Source: Phyllobacteriaceae bacterium | GTDB taxonomy: Bacteria; Pseudomonadota; Alphaproteobacteria; Rhizobiales; Rhizobiaceae | Direction: 5' to 3' | NCBI GenBank assembly: GCA_023954255.1 | Contig: JAMLIH010000029.1 | Span: 1-35,157, forward strand | Length of the DNA stretch: 35,157 nucleotides | Shown here: positions 7,689 to 15,773 of the stretch, in pieces | Numbering within the stretch: the stretch's first letter is position 1 | Layout: each line of letters starts with the position of its first letter | Position numbers and translations under genes: made by a program | The notes under the pieces: model-generated | What the model was told of the DNA's origin: nothing | Database searches by the model: none | What the model saw: the letters and a program-made list of their open reading frames with translations, nothing else

Positions 7689-9242
7689 ATGAGCCAGAGG
7701 CAGTCACAATCCACCGACAAGATCATTGTCGACCGCACAAAGCGCCGCTCCGCCTCCGGCAAGATGATCAGCGAGGCGCGCAAATACGCGTCTTCCAGCA
7801 TGCACCGTCCCGTCAAGTACGAGGTCGAGCGGCTGCATTCCTATGCCGAGAACCACGTCAACGCCAAGCTCGCCCTGCCGCTTTTCGTCATGATCATCGC
7901 CGTGGTCTCGACCCAGTGGGTCGGCGCCATGCTCGCTGCCTACTGGGCGGCAATCGTCATCCTGTCCTATGGCGTCCTGTTCGCCGTTTCCAGCCGCTAC
8001 CTGCAGACGGATGGCGACGAGAAGGACCTGCCGAAATGGCGCCGCCGCTTCATGGGCGCGCAACTGCTCGTCGCCTTCGCCTGGTCGATTTTCGCCTTCT
8101 ATCACTGTGCCAGCTGCAACATCGCCGACACCTTCCTGATCATCCAGTTCTCCGCCATCCTGGTGTTCCAGGCGGTTACGATGATGCTGTCGCACAGTTT
8201 CGGCGCCAATCTGCTGATGACCTCCGCGCCGCCGACGATCGTGCTGGCACTGCGCCTGATCCTGACCTTTCAGCCGGCCCCGCTTGTCATGGGCGGCATC
8301 CTGATCGGCTCGCAGGTGTTCTTCTACTTCGTCGCCAACCGCTTCCGCATCTCGATCCTGTCCGCCCTCGCCCACCACCATGAGCGCGAGAACCTGATCG
8401 CCGAGCTTGAAACCGCCAAGTCGATGTCGGAGGAAGCGCGCCGCCGCGCCGAAGAGGCAAACCTCGCCAAGTCGCGGTTTCTGGCCACCATGAGCCATGA
8501 ACTGCGCACGCCGCTCAATGCCATTCTCGGCTTTTCCGAGGTCATGCAGGGCGAGGTTCTGGGACCTCTCGGCAACGATACCTACAAGGGCTACATCTCC
8601 GACATTCACGCCTCCGGCACCCATCTGCTCAAGGTGATCAACGAAATCCTCGATCTTTCGCGCATCGAGGCCGGTCGCTACGAGCTCAAGGAGGAAGCGA
8701 TCAAGCTTGCCCACATCATCGAGGAGGCAAACCAGATGGTGGCGCTCAAGGCGCGCACCAAGGGTGTGGAGATATCCCTTCAGGTAGAGGAAAACCTCCC
8801 GCTGATCTGGGCCGATGAGAAGGCGGTTCGCCAGATCGCGCTCAACCTGTTGTCAAACGCGCTGAAGTTCACCCCGACCGGCGGCAAGATCACCGTCACC
8901 GTCGGCTGGACCAGCCTTGGCGGCCAGTATTTCTCGGTACGCGATACCGGTCCCGGCATTCCCGAAGAGGAAATCCCCGTCGTGCTTTCCTCCTTCGGCC
9001 AGGGTTCGATCGCCATCAAGAGTGCCGAACAGGGCACTGGTCTCGGCCTGCCCATCGTCCAGGCGCTGATGCACATGCATGAGGGCAGGTTCGACCTCAA
9101 ATCGGTGTTGCGCGAAGGTACGGTAGTGACCGCCAGCTTCCCGCGCTCACGCGTGCTGGAAATCATGGAAAAAACCGAAAATCTCGGTCATGAGCGCCAG
9201 CGCAAGGGCGGCCTGTACGCGGCCTCCAAAGCCGCCTCCTGA
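7689..9242 (+). CDS. Membrane sensor histidine kinase, PdhS/PleC-like
   Basis: The 517-residue protein has about six membrane helices between residues 60 and 218, a short coiled coil (230-262), a HisKA dimerisation domain and a HATPase domain. The H-box FLATMSHELRTPLNAILGFSEVM contains His270, the phosphorylation site. The N-box (ALNLLSNALKF), DTGPGIP and GTGLGLPIVQALM follow. The H-box and the stretch YISDIHASGTHLLKVINEILDLSRIEAG are typical of alphaproteobacterial kinases related to PleC, DivJ and PdhS, which act on DivK in cell-cycle control. Membership of that group is inferred from motif similarity. No response regulator gene is adjacent, so it is an orphan kinase. The ATG at 7689 has a weak ribosome binding site. 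Confidence 0.88.
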   Translation: MSQRQSQSTDKIIVDRTKRRSASGKMISEARKYASSSMHRPVKYEVERLHSYAENHVNAKLALPLFVMIIAVVSTQWVGAMLAAYWAAIVILSYGVLFAVSSRYLQTDGDEKDLPKWRRRFMGAQLLVAFAWSIFAFYHCASCNIADTFLIIQFSAILVFQAVTMMLSHSFGANLLMTSAPPTIVLALRLILTFQPAPLVMGGILIGSQVFFYFVANRFRISILSALAHHHERENLIAELETAKSMSEEARRRAEEANLAKSRFLATMSHELRTPLNAILGFSEVMQGEVLGPLGNDTYKGYISDIHASGTHLLKVINEILDLSRIEAGRYELKEEAIKLAHIIEEANQMVALKARTKGVEISLQVEENLPLIWADEKAVRQIALNLLSNALKFTPTGGKITVTVGWTSLGGQYFSVRDTGPGIPEEEIPVVLSSFGQGSIAIKSAEQGTGLGLPIVQALMHMHEGRFDLKSVLREGTVVTASFPRSRVLEIMEKTENLGHERQRKGGLYAASKAAS

Positions 9243-9247
9243 CGCTC

Positions 9248-10216
9248 TCAAACCGTATCGGCAAATCCGTCATGGACGGCTGCCACCGCCTTGATCAGCC
9301 CGATTGCAAGCGCGGCCTGCATGCCTTCGCCCGATTGGCCGAAGCCTGCCAACAGATGCGGCATGCCGCATTCCTGCGCCACCAGACCGGCAAGACCGTT
9401 CGCTCCACCTCCCGCCACCGCGCAATGGGCGCAGGCACCGTTTTCGATACGGTTGAGCAGCAGCGCCACCACCCAAGCCCGGATGCCGCACAGCACCACC
9501 GGCACATGGTTGACCCTTGCCGACAGAATGGCGCCTGCCAGCGCCGAATGTTCGCGCCCTCCGAGCCGACGCAACAGCTCCAGTGGATCGCTCGCAGCCC
9601 CGTGCAAAACAACAGCACTTTCCACCTGCTGCGCCTGTTCCCCATCAGGGGCGATGCCGGCAGCAGCGAGTGCTGTTTCCCGATCCCATCCCACCACTAG
9701 TTCGAGCAAGGCGGCATCGGCCACCTCCCCGCCTCTGTCGAAGGCTGCCAGGCCCAGCAGGTCCACCCCGCCGGCAATCGCCTCCATGCCGAAGCCGATC
9801 GTGCCCGCCGATCCCTTCTCGTCCAAGGCGGCGGTTTCGGTGATGTCGTCGACCGGGATTTGCAGCGCGAGATCGAAAACCTTGAGGCCGATATCCTGAG
9901 CCGCGCAGATCTGGTTGACCGCACCGCCACCGGCCGCCAGCCGTGTCACGGCTGCAAGCGTATCCTCCTCAGCCGATTGTCCTTCAACACCATGAGTACC
10001 GGCAAACAGCGCCATCAGCGGCCTATCCACCTTCGGGCTCCTGCCGCTCCAGGCGGCCAGCCATCCGGCAAGCTCCGCCTCGCCGGGCATTGCGCCGAGC
10101 CGTGCCGCCAGTTGAGCGCTGCGTACCGCGGCAAGCGCGCGGGCCTGCTCATCGGCCTGCGGCAGCGCTGAAATCAGGGCGCGTATGTCGTCAAAGGGCA
10201 ATCCGCTGAGCGCCAC
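9248..10216 (-). CDS. cobT: Nicotinate-nucleotide-dimethylbenzimidazole phosphoribosyltransferase (CobT-like)
   Basis: The 322-residue protein is recognisably CobT (CobU in the Pseudomonas denitrificans naming), which makes alpha-ribazole phosphate for the lower ligand of cobalamin. It shows LSGLPFDDIR at the start, LFAGTHGV, GFGMEAIAGGVDLLG and the C-terminal GEGMQAALA with Glu297 in the place of the catalytic glutamate. The usual KPPG-S/A-LGRLE loop near the N-terminus is replaced by ARLGAMPGEAELA, a notable divergence. The GTG at 10216 is chosen because GGAAACAGG lies upstream and because relatives begin near this point; the frame reaches back to a TTG at 10294. It converges on the kinase gene with 5 bp between the stops. 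No other cobalamin gene is in the window. Confidence 0.85.
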   Translation of the reverse strand: MALSGLPFDDIRALISALPQADEQARALAAVRSAQLAARLGAMPGEAELAGWLAAWSGRSPKVDRPLMALFAGTHGVEGQSAEEDTLAAVTRLAAGGGAVNQICAAQDIGLKVFDLALQIPVDDITETAALDEKGSAGTIGFGMEAIAGGVDLLGLAAFDRGGEVADAALLELVVGWDRETALAAAGIAPDGEQAQQVESAVVLHGAASDPLELLRRLGGREHSALAGAILSARVNHVPVVLCGIRAWVVALLLNRIENGACAHCAVAGGGANGLAGLVAQECGMPHLLAGFGQSGEGMQAALAIGLIKAVAAVHDGFADTV

Positions 10217-10391
10217 GCCTGTTTCCAATCCTGTGTTGAGGTGCCATTTCGAAAGAATGTCGCGAACCAATAGCGCCGCCGCCGCAAAACGCAACGCCTG
10301 CGCGTCCGTTCGGTGAAAATCTGTTCACAATGCTTGCAGGCCCGGCCGATCGTGCCTAACTGCCTGAGTGAAACGCCTGAACGGAAGCCGG

Positions 10392-10661
10392 ATGACCGAA
10401 ATCGCCTCCCCCTGCATTCTGGTCTGCTCGATCGACATGAAGACGGGCTATTGCTTCGGCTGCGGGCGCACACGCGACGAGATCGCCGGCTGGATGAACT
10501 ACACGCCGCAGGAGCGCGCCGAGATCATGGACGGCCTTGAAGCCCGCCTCGCCACCGTCGAGCGCAAGCCGCGCCGCGAAACCCGGCGACGCAGGCTGGC
10601 GCGCGAGCGCGGCGGGGATATTGCCGCTGCCAGCATGCCGGACGGAGCAGCGGACCGTTGA
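10392..10661 (+). CDS. DUF1289 family Cys-rich protein
   Basis: The 89-residue protein has the DUF1289 pattern ASPCILVC followed by GYCFGCGRTRDEIAGW, giving Cys8, Cys12, Cys21 and Cys24, a probable zinc or metal site. A conserved WxxxxxxER part and an Arg-rich tail follow. The function of the family is not established. The ATG at 10392 is preferred to a GTG at 10368 because it begins right at the conserved domain. The stop codon overlaps the TTG start of the next gene (TTGA), so the two are translationally coupled, an arrangement I associate with Hyphomicrobiales. Confidence 0.88.
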   Translation: MTEIASPCILVCSIDMKTGYCFGCGRTRDEIAGWMNYTPQERAEIMDGLEARLATVERKPRRETRRRRLARERGGDIAAASMPDGAADR

Positions 10662-11356
10662 AAACGCTCTGGATCATTCTCGGTCTGATCGGAGTGGGCC
10701 TCATCCTGCTCATTCTCAATCACGATCAGGGAACCGTATTCGGCATCGAGAACAACATGTTCGCCAGCCTGCTGTTTTACGGCGTGTGGGGCACCGTTAT
10801 CGGCGCGGCCGTGCTGTCGCGCGGCTCGCTTGCCCAGAATGCCCGCAATGCCGCAGTCTGGCTGGGCATCATACTCACCCTGATGACCGGCTATATCTAC
10901 CGCTATGAACTGCAGGATGTCGGCTCCGCGCTGACCGCAGGGCTTATCCCCGGCAGCCCGGTCTCCGGCCAAAACAGCGACGGCCGCGGTCAGGTCATGG
11001 TGGTGCGCTCGGCCAACGGCCATTTCGAGATCGATGCCGCCGTCAACGGCGAAAGCACCCGCTTTCTGGTCGATACCGGCGCCAGCAGCATCGTATTGAC
11101 GGCAGATGACGCCGAAAGGGCGGGCATCGATACGGCAGCCCTCACCTTCTCCGCGCCGATCATGACCGCCAATGGCGCTACCACGGCAGCGCCGGTGACC
11201 CTCGGCACCCTCGACATCGGGGACATTCGCCGCGACCGCGTACGCGCACTTGTCGCCAGACGCGGCAATCTCGACACCAGCCTGCTCGGCATGAATTTTC
11301 TGCAGACCCTGTGGAGTTTCGAAATTCGCGGCGACCGGCTGATCCTGACCGATTGA
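10658..11356 (+). CDS. TIGR02281 family clan AA aspartic protease
   Basis: The 232-residue protein has three N-terminal membrane helices (about residues 3-20, 36-54 and 66-82) and a retropepsin-like domain from about 112. The catalytic motif FLVDTGASSIVLT contains Asp139-Thr-Gly, and LLGMNFLQTLWSFEIRGDRLIL closes the domain, as in single-domain retroviral-type proteases that act as dimers. The protease domain probably faces the periplasm. The start is a TTG at 10658 that overlaps the preceding stop codon, which fits coupling with the DUF1289 gene. The natural substrate is unknown. The gene converges on the TSUP exporter gene, with 14 bp between the stops. Confidence 0.88.
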   Translation: MKTLWIILGLIGVGLILLILNHDQGTVFGIENNMFASLLFYGVWGTVIGAAVLSRGSLAQNARNAAVWLGIILTLMTGYIYRYELQDVGSALTAGLIPGSPVSGQNSDGRGQVMVVRSANGHFEIDAAVNGESTRFLVDTGASSIVLTADDAERAGIDTAALTFSAPIMTANGATTAAPVTLGTLDIGDIRRDRVRALVARRGNLDTSLLGMNFLQTLWSFEIRGDRLILTD

Positions 11357-11370
11357 ACAGGTTTTGCTGT

Positions 11371-12198
11371 CTATGACAGGCTGACAAAGAAGCGGATGGC
11401 AACGATCAGCAGAAAGATGCCGAAGCCGATCTCCAACTGCCGTTTCGACAGGCTGTGGGCAGCCCTGACGCCCAGCGGCGCCATGAAGACGGTAATCGGG
11501 ATGATCATCGCAAAGGCCAGCAGGTTGACATAGCCGAGCGAGAACGGCGGCAGGCCGGAAATGCCAAGCCCGACAAGAATATAGCCGATCACGCCGGGGA
11601 TCGAGATCAGTACGCCCGTGCCGGAGGAAGTTGCCACCGCCTGATGCATCGGCCGGCCGTAAAGCGTCATGAAGGTGTTGTTCATGACGCCGCCGCCAAT
11701 GCCCATGAAGGTGGAGAAAAAGCCGATCAGCCAGCCGATCACGGAGCGCACCGGCCCGGTCGGGATATCGCCCGAAAGCTTCCAGTTCTCCTTCGCAAAC
11801 AGCAGGCGAAGCGCGATTGCCAGTGCGATACAGGCAAAGATCAGCCGCAATCCGGCGCCGGAAATCCAGGCGGTGACGATGGCAGCGCAAATGACGCCGA
11901 CGGGAACCGGAATTGCAAAGGAACGCAGCAGGGCCATGTCGACTGCGCCGCGCGCGTGATGCTTGCGGAAACTCTGCAGCGAGGTCGGTACGATGATGGC
12001 AAGCGAGGTGCCGACAGCCACATGCATGCGCACGGCTTCGTCGATGCCGAGCGCCGTCAGCACCTGATAGAAAACCGGCACCAGTACAGCGCCGCCGCCA
12101 ATGCCGAACAGGCCTGCCAGAAACCCTGCCACGACACCGGCAACCAGAAGGGCGATCACAAACGGATAGACTTCGCTCAGTGGCGGCAGAAATTCCAC
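11371..12198 (-). CDS. TSUP family exporter (TauE/SafE type)
   Basis: The 275-residue protein has about eight membrane helices in two halves. Each half carries the family motif: GFLAGLFGIGGGAVLVPVFY near the N-terminus and GFFSTFMGIGGGVMNNTFM in the middle. TSUP proteins move small organosulfur or organic anions, such as sulfite or sulfoacetate, across the inner membrane. Sequence alone does not show the substrate. The start is a GTG at 12198 with AAAGGG upstream. A possible repressor site lies 24 bp in front of it. No sulfur metabolism gene is adjacent apart from the orphan thioredoxin 7 kb away. Confidence 0.88.
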   Translation of the reverse strand: MEFLPPLSEVYPFVIALLVAGVVAGFLAGLFGIGGGAVLVPVFYQVLTALGIDEAVRMHVAVGTSLAIIVPTSLQSFRKHHARGAVDMALLRSFAIPVPVGVICAAIVTAWISGAGLRLIFACIALAIALRLLFAKENWKLSGDIPTGPVRSVIGWLIGFFSTFMGIGGGVMNNTFMTLYGRPMHQAVATSSGTGVLISIPGVIGYILVGLGISGLPPFSLGYVNLLAFAMIIPITVFMAPLGVRAAHSLSKRQLEIGFGIFLLIVAIRFFVSLS

Positions 12199-12221
12199 GC
12201 CGGTGCCCTTTCAGAGAGATT

Positions 12222-12237
12222 GAGACCGGTTGGTCTC
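12222..12237. promoter_or_regulatory. Operator-like palindrome upstream of the TSUP gene
   Basis: GAGACC (12222-12227) and GGTCTC (12232-12237) form a perfect inverted repeat around GGTT. It lies 24 to 39 bp upstream of the TSUP GTG. The layout GACC-N4-GGTC resembles sites of some TetR-family repressors such as NemR. No TetR gene is in the window. It could also form a short hairpin behind the L,D-transpeptidase gene, though it lacks a T-run. Confidence 0.4.
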
Positions 12238-12315
12238 CCGGAAAGCCCGCGAAAGGTCCGAGGCGGGCCGTCCAGCCTTACGCCGCGCACCCGGCAGCGT
12301 CAAGCAAGCCCGGCT

Positions 12316-12897
12316 TTACAGAACCACCACCGTCGTTCCCAGCGGCACCCGGTTGTAGAGGTCGATGACATGCTCGTTGATCATGCGGATGCAGCCGTTC
12401 GAAACGGCCCGCCCGATGGTCTGCGGTGCCGTCGTGCCATGGATGCGGTAGAAGGTATCGTAACCCTTGTCGAACAGGTAGAGCGCCCGTGCGCCCAGCG
12501 GGTTGCTCGGCCCGCCCGGCATGCCGTTCTTGTATTTGGCGTATTTACCAGGCTCGCGGGCAATCATCTCGTCGGTCGGCCGCCAGCTCGGCCACTCCTT
12601 CTTGGCATCGATGGTTGCCGTGCCCGACCAGGCCAGCGCATCGCGCCCCACCCCGACGCCATAGCGCCGTGCCGTGACCGGCGACAGGACGAGATAGAGG
12701 AAGCGTTTGTGCGTGTCGATGACGATGGTGCCGCGCTTGTGGCGGTTGGGATAGGCAACGATCTGCGGTTCGTATTTGGGATCGACCTTGAAAGGCTTCT
12801 TCGATTGCGCAGACAAGGCACTGTCTGGAACCCCCAGAATAGTTCCTGCCGCCAATACCCACATCGTAGCGCTGCAAACGAACCCGCGCCTGTTCAT
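12316..12897 (-). CDS. L,D-transpeptidase (YkuD domain)
   Basis: The 193-residue protein has an export signal MNRRGFVCSATMWVLAAG (a twin-arginine-like NRRGF followed by a hydrophobic stretch and an Ala-rich cleavage site near residue 30) and a YkuD domain from about 56. The catalytic motif RIHGTTAPQTIGRAVSNGCIRM contains His153 and Cys169. Such enzymes make 3-3 cross-links in peptidoglycan or attach proteins to it in the periplasm, and Hyphomicrobiales carry many copies. The start at 12897 is preceded by AAGGAG at good spacing; an upstream in-frame ATG at 12939 has no such site. The gene appears complete and stands alone. Confidence 0.93.
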   Translation of the reverse strand: MNRRGFVCSATMWVLAAGTILGVPDSALSAQSKKPFKVDPKYEPQIVAYPNRHKRGTIVIDTHKRFLYLVLSPVTARRYGVGVGRDALAWSGTATIDAKKEWPSWRPTDEMIAREPGKYAKYKNGMPGGPSNPLGARALYLFDKGYDTFYRIHGTTAPQTIGRAVSNGCIRMINEHVIDLYNRVPLGTTVVVL

Positions 12898-12963
12898 GGC
12901 AAACTCCTTACCGTTCGAAAAACCTGCTTCCGAAGACAAGTTTACCCAACGGCAAAATCGGCT

Positions 12964-14022
12964 TCAAGCGGATTTGCGCAGCGAACATTCGCCACCAGCT
13001 GCTTCCGCCGCCGCTTCCTCCAGCGCAGGCTTCACCAAACCGAAGGCCGCCGGCAGCACTTCAGGCCCCGCTCCCGGCCTGACCGCCTCGCTGCTCAGCA
13101 TCTGCCGCCAATTGCGGGCGCCGGAAATACCCTGGAACAGGCCGATCATGTGGCGGGTGACGTGGTGCAGCTTTCCGCCGGATGCGATATGGGCATCCGC
13201 ATAGTCAGCCATCGCGGCAATGAGATCTTCCCAGCCGACCGGTTGGCCGGTCTCACCATAAAACACCCGGTCGGCATGACGCAGAATGCCTGGCGTCTGA
13301 TAGGCGGCACGGCCGAGCATGACACCGTCGAGCATGAGCCCGTCATGGCTCATCGCTTCCATCGCGTGATTCAAATCCTCAAGACCGCCGTTCAAGCCGA
13401 TGAAACGACTCGGGTTTTCCCGCTTGAGGCGATAGACCCGGCCGTAGTCGAGCGGCGGCACTTCCCGGTTTTCCTTCGGACTCAGCCCCTGCAGCCAGGC
13501 CTTTCGGGCATGAACCCACAACCCGTCGGCCCCGGCCCTCCAGACGGCGCCGGCAAGCGCGTCCAGCGCGGGGCCCGTGTCCTGATCGTCGACCCCCAGA
13601 CGGCACTTGACGGTCACCGGCAGGCTGGTGACGGATTTCATCGCCGCAACGCATTGCCCGACCAGGTCCGGCTCCTTCATCAGACAGGCGCCGAAGGTGC
13701 CGGACTGCACCCGGTCTGAAGGACAGCCGACATTGAGGTTGATCTCCGCATAGGGCCAGGCAGCGGCCAGTTCCACCGCCTTCGCAAGCTTGTCCGGATC
13801 GCTGCCGCCAAGCTGCAGCGCGACGGGGCCGGCCGTCTCGTCATCAAGCAGGCGCGCCCGGTCGCCATGGATAATGGCATCGGCCACCACCATTTCGGTA
13901 TAAAGCAGCGCGTGCTTCGTCATCTGCCGGTGGAAGAACCGGCAATGCCGGTCCGTCCAGTCGATCATGGGCGCGACGGCGAAGCGGGACATGGCGGAAT
14001 GTCTTGGGGTTTTGGCATCCAT
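12964..14022 (-). CDS. dusA: tRNA-dihydrouridine(20/20a) synthase DusA
   Basis: The 352-residue protein is an FMN-dependent TIM-barrel enzyme that reduces uridine 20/20a in the D-loop of tRNA using NADPH. Family features are clear: FAVAPMIDWTDRHCRFFHR at the start, YTEMV, LQLGGSDP, EINLNVGCPSDRVQSGTFG with catalytic Cys100, VKCRLGVDD and the C-terminal HMIGLFQGISGARNWRQML that is specific to DusA. The ATG at 14022 gives an N-terminus of normal length; the ATG at 13992 (MSRFAVAPM) is an alternative. It marks the end of the housekeeping region, directly followed by the catabolic clusters. Confidence 0.95.
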   Translation of the reverse strand: MDAKTPRHSAMSRFAVAPMIDWTDRHCRFFHRQMTKHALLYTEMVVADAIIHGDRARLLDDETAGPVALQLGGSDPDKLAKAVELAAAWPYAEINLNVGCPSDRVQSGTFGACLMKEPDLVGQCVAAMKSVTSLPVTVKCRLGVDDQDTGPALDALAGAVWRAGADGLWVHARKAWLQGLSPKENREVPPLDYGRVYRLKRENPSRFIGLNGGLEDLNHAMEAMSHDGLMLDGVMLGRAAYQTPGILRHADRVFYGETGQPVGWEDLIAAMADYADAHIASGGKLHHVTRHMIGLFQGISGARNWRQMLSSEAVRPGAGPEVLPAAFGLVKPALEEAAAEAAGGECSLRKSA

Positions 14023-14094
14023 GGCGGATTATCTACTGCTCCGCCGCCGATTGGGCAACCGGGCGTGTGGATCGCCGGCGCTGGCAGCAAAGCC

Positions 14095-14829
14095 TCAGGA
14101 CCGCGACCAGGCTCCTGCCTCGACCAGATCGAGCGGATGGCAGGGTGGCTGGTAGGGATCGACATCAAGCGCCGCCATCGCCACGGCCTTTTCGCCAAAC
14201 TCCGCCAGCATCTGCTGCCGCGCCTCACCGGAAACACGCGGCGCCGCATAGGCGACAAATGGCTGCTCCGTGACGAAGCCCATATATTCGAGCCCCAACC
14301 GCTGCACCGGATAGAGAATATTCTCGATGGGGCCGTAGACTCCTTGCGGCGAAAACCGTTCCGGCGTGCCGCCTGTGGTGACACAGATCATTGCCCTGCG
14401 TCCGCGCAACAGGCCGGTGTCGAAACGGGCGCCGTCGACATAGGCAACACCATAGGCGAGAACGCGCTCCAGCCAGCCCTTCAGCATCGCGGGCGCAGCA
14501 CCCCACCACAGCGGAAAGATCAAAATGAGGTTGTCGGCCTTGCGGACCCGCGCCTGCTCCCGTGCTATCTCGGCGGAGAACCCGTCTTCCCGCGCGGCCT
14601 TCGCCTGTTCAGACTGGTAATGGAAACGCGCCGGATCGGCGACGGTGGTGAAATCATGCCGTCCTGCAACGGGATTGAAGCCCTGCGCGTAGAGATCTGA
14701 CAGTTCGACACTGTGTCCTGCCGCCGTCAGTGCCCTATACGCTGCATTGGCCAGCGCATGGCAGAACGAACCCGGCTCCGGATTGGCAAGAACGATCAGC
14801 ACGTTCCTGCTTTCGCCCGCTACCATCAT
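14095..14829 (-). CDS. Flavodoxin-fold NAD(P)H:quinone reductase family protein
   Basis: The 244-residue protein has the Flavodoxin_2 layout of NQO1/MdaB-like enzymes: VLIVLANPEPGSFCHALANAAY at the start, LILIFPLWWGAAPAMLKGWLERV in the middle (flavin and quinone site) and MICVTTGGTPERF. It is a cytosolic flavoprotein that reduces quinones by two electrons with NAD(P)H, or a related carbonyl substrate. The ATG directly abuts the stop codon of the DUF849 gene, so it is the last gene of the TRAP operon and is translationally coupled. Its place in the pathway is unclear; it may deal with a reactive product. Confidence 0.88.
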   Translation of the reverse strand: MMVAGESRNVLIVLANPEPGSFCHALANAAYRALTAAGHSVELSDLYAQGFNPVAGRHDFTTVADPARFHYQSEQAKAAREDGFSAEIAREQARVRKADNLILIFPLWWGAAPAMLKGWLERVLAYGVAYVDGARFDTGLLRGRRAMICVTTGGTPERFSPQGVYGPIENILYPVQRLGLEYMGFVTEQPFVAYAAPRVSGEARQQMLAEFGEKAVAMAALDVDPYQPPCHPLDLVEAGAWSRS

Positions 14830-15756
14830 TCAGAACCCCACCCGGTCGCCGCCCTTGAGATTCAACCGTTCCCGTGCCTCCTGCGGCGTGGCAATCTCGA
14901 AGCCGAGCCGCTCCACCATGTCGCGGGCAATTCTGACTTGTTCCGCATTGCTCTCAGCCAGTCTTCCCTTGCCGGCCCAAAGCGAATCCTCAAGCCCTAC
15001 CCTTAGATTGCCGCCCATCAGCACCGATTGCATGGCGACCGGCATCTGGTTGCGGCCTGCTCCCAGAACCGACCAGACATAGTCACTGCCGAACAGCCGG
15101 TCGGCCGTTCGCTTCATGTGGATGACATCCTCGGGATGGGCGCCGATGCCGCCAAGGATGCCGAACACCGACTGGATGAAGAAGGGCGGCTTGATCAGCC
15201 CGCGGTCGACGAAATGGGCACAGGTATACAGATGGCCGATATCGTAGCATTCGACCTCGAAGCGGGTGCCGTTTTCGGCACACGTGGTCAGGATGGTCTC
15301 GATGTCGGCGAAGGTGTTCTTGAATATCCGGTCGCGCGATCCTTCCAGATAGTCTTTCTCCCAGGCATGTTTGAGCGACTTGAAACGGTCTAGCATCGGA
15401 TAAAGGCCGAAATTCATCGAACCCATGTTGAGCGAGGCCACCTCCGGCTTGAACTGCACCGCAGGCAGCAAGCGCTCCTCGATGGTCATGGTCGCCGCAC
15501 CGCCCGTCGTAATGTTCATGACGCAGTCCGAGCGCTGCTTGATCGCCTGAAGAATGGGCTCGAAACGCTCCGGGCTCTGGGTCGGCGCGCCGTTGTCCGG
15601 GTCGCGGGCATGCAGATGCACGACCGCAGCGCCCGCCTCGGCGGCACCAACCGCCGCATCGGCGATTTCCTGCGCCGTGACCGGCAGGTGCGGCGACATC
15701 GATGGCGTGTGGATCGAGCCGGTAACGGCGCAGGTAATGATGATCTTGTTTGTCAA
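14830..15756 (-). CDS. Beta-keto acid cleavage enzyme (BKACE, DUF849)
   Basis: The 308-residue protein belongs to the family of 3-keto-5-aminohexanoate cleavage enzyme (Kce). These zinc enzymes condense a beta-keto acid with acetyl-CoA and release acetoacetate plus a new CoA ester. Zinc ligands are visible as His47 and His49 in VVHLHARDPDNG and Glu256 in NLRVGLEDSLW. The start is a TTG at 15756, with GGAG ten bases upstream, and the protein length then fits the family. The frame is open further upstream to 17091, but that part is antisense-frame noise inside the DctM gene. It sits 17 bp behind DctM. Its presence suggests that the TRAP substrate is broken down through a beta-keto acid. Confidence 0.93.
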   Translation of the reverse strand: MTNKIIITCAVTGSIHTPSMSPHLPVTAQEIADAAVGAAEAGAAVVHLHARDPDNGAPTQSPERFEPILQAIKQRSDCVMNITTGGAATMTIEERLLPAVQFKPEVASLNMGSMNFGLYPMLDRFKSLKHAWEKDYLEGSRDRIFKNTFADIETILTTCAENGTRFEVECYDIGHLYTCAHFVDRGLIKPPFFIQSVFGILGGIGAHPEDVIHMKRTADRLFGSDYVWSVLGAGRNQMPVAMQSVLMGGNLRVGLEDSLWAGKGRLAESNAEQVRIARDMVERLGFEIATPQEARERLNLKGGDRVGF

Positions 15757-15773
15757 CTCGGGTTCACTCCGTT

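Noticed and set aside
7704-8714. 336-codon open frame on the minus strand
   Set aside because: It is antisense to the sensor kinase and shows only Gly/Asp/His/Arg-rich noise.
10313-10328. GTGAA-N6-TTCAC inverted repeat between cobT and the DUF1289 gene
   Set aside because: The arms are only 5 bp and such pairs are frequent by chance; no supporting context.
11455-13719. 754-codon open frame on the plus strand
   Set aside because: It runs antisense over the TSUP, L,D-transpeptidase and DusA genes and crosses their intergenic gaps, with no recognisable domain.
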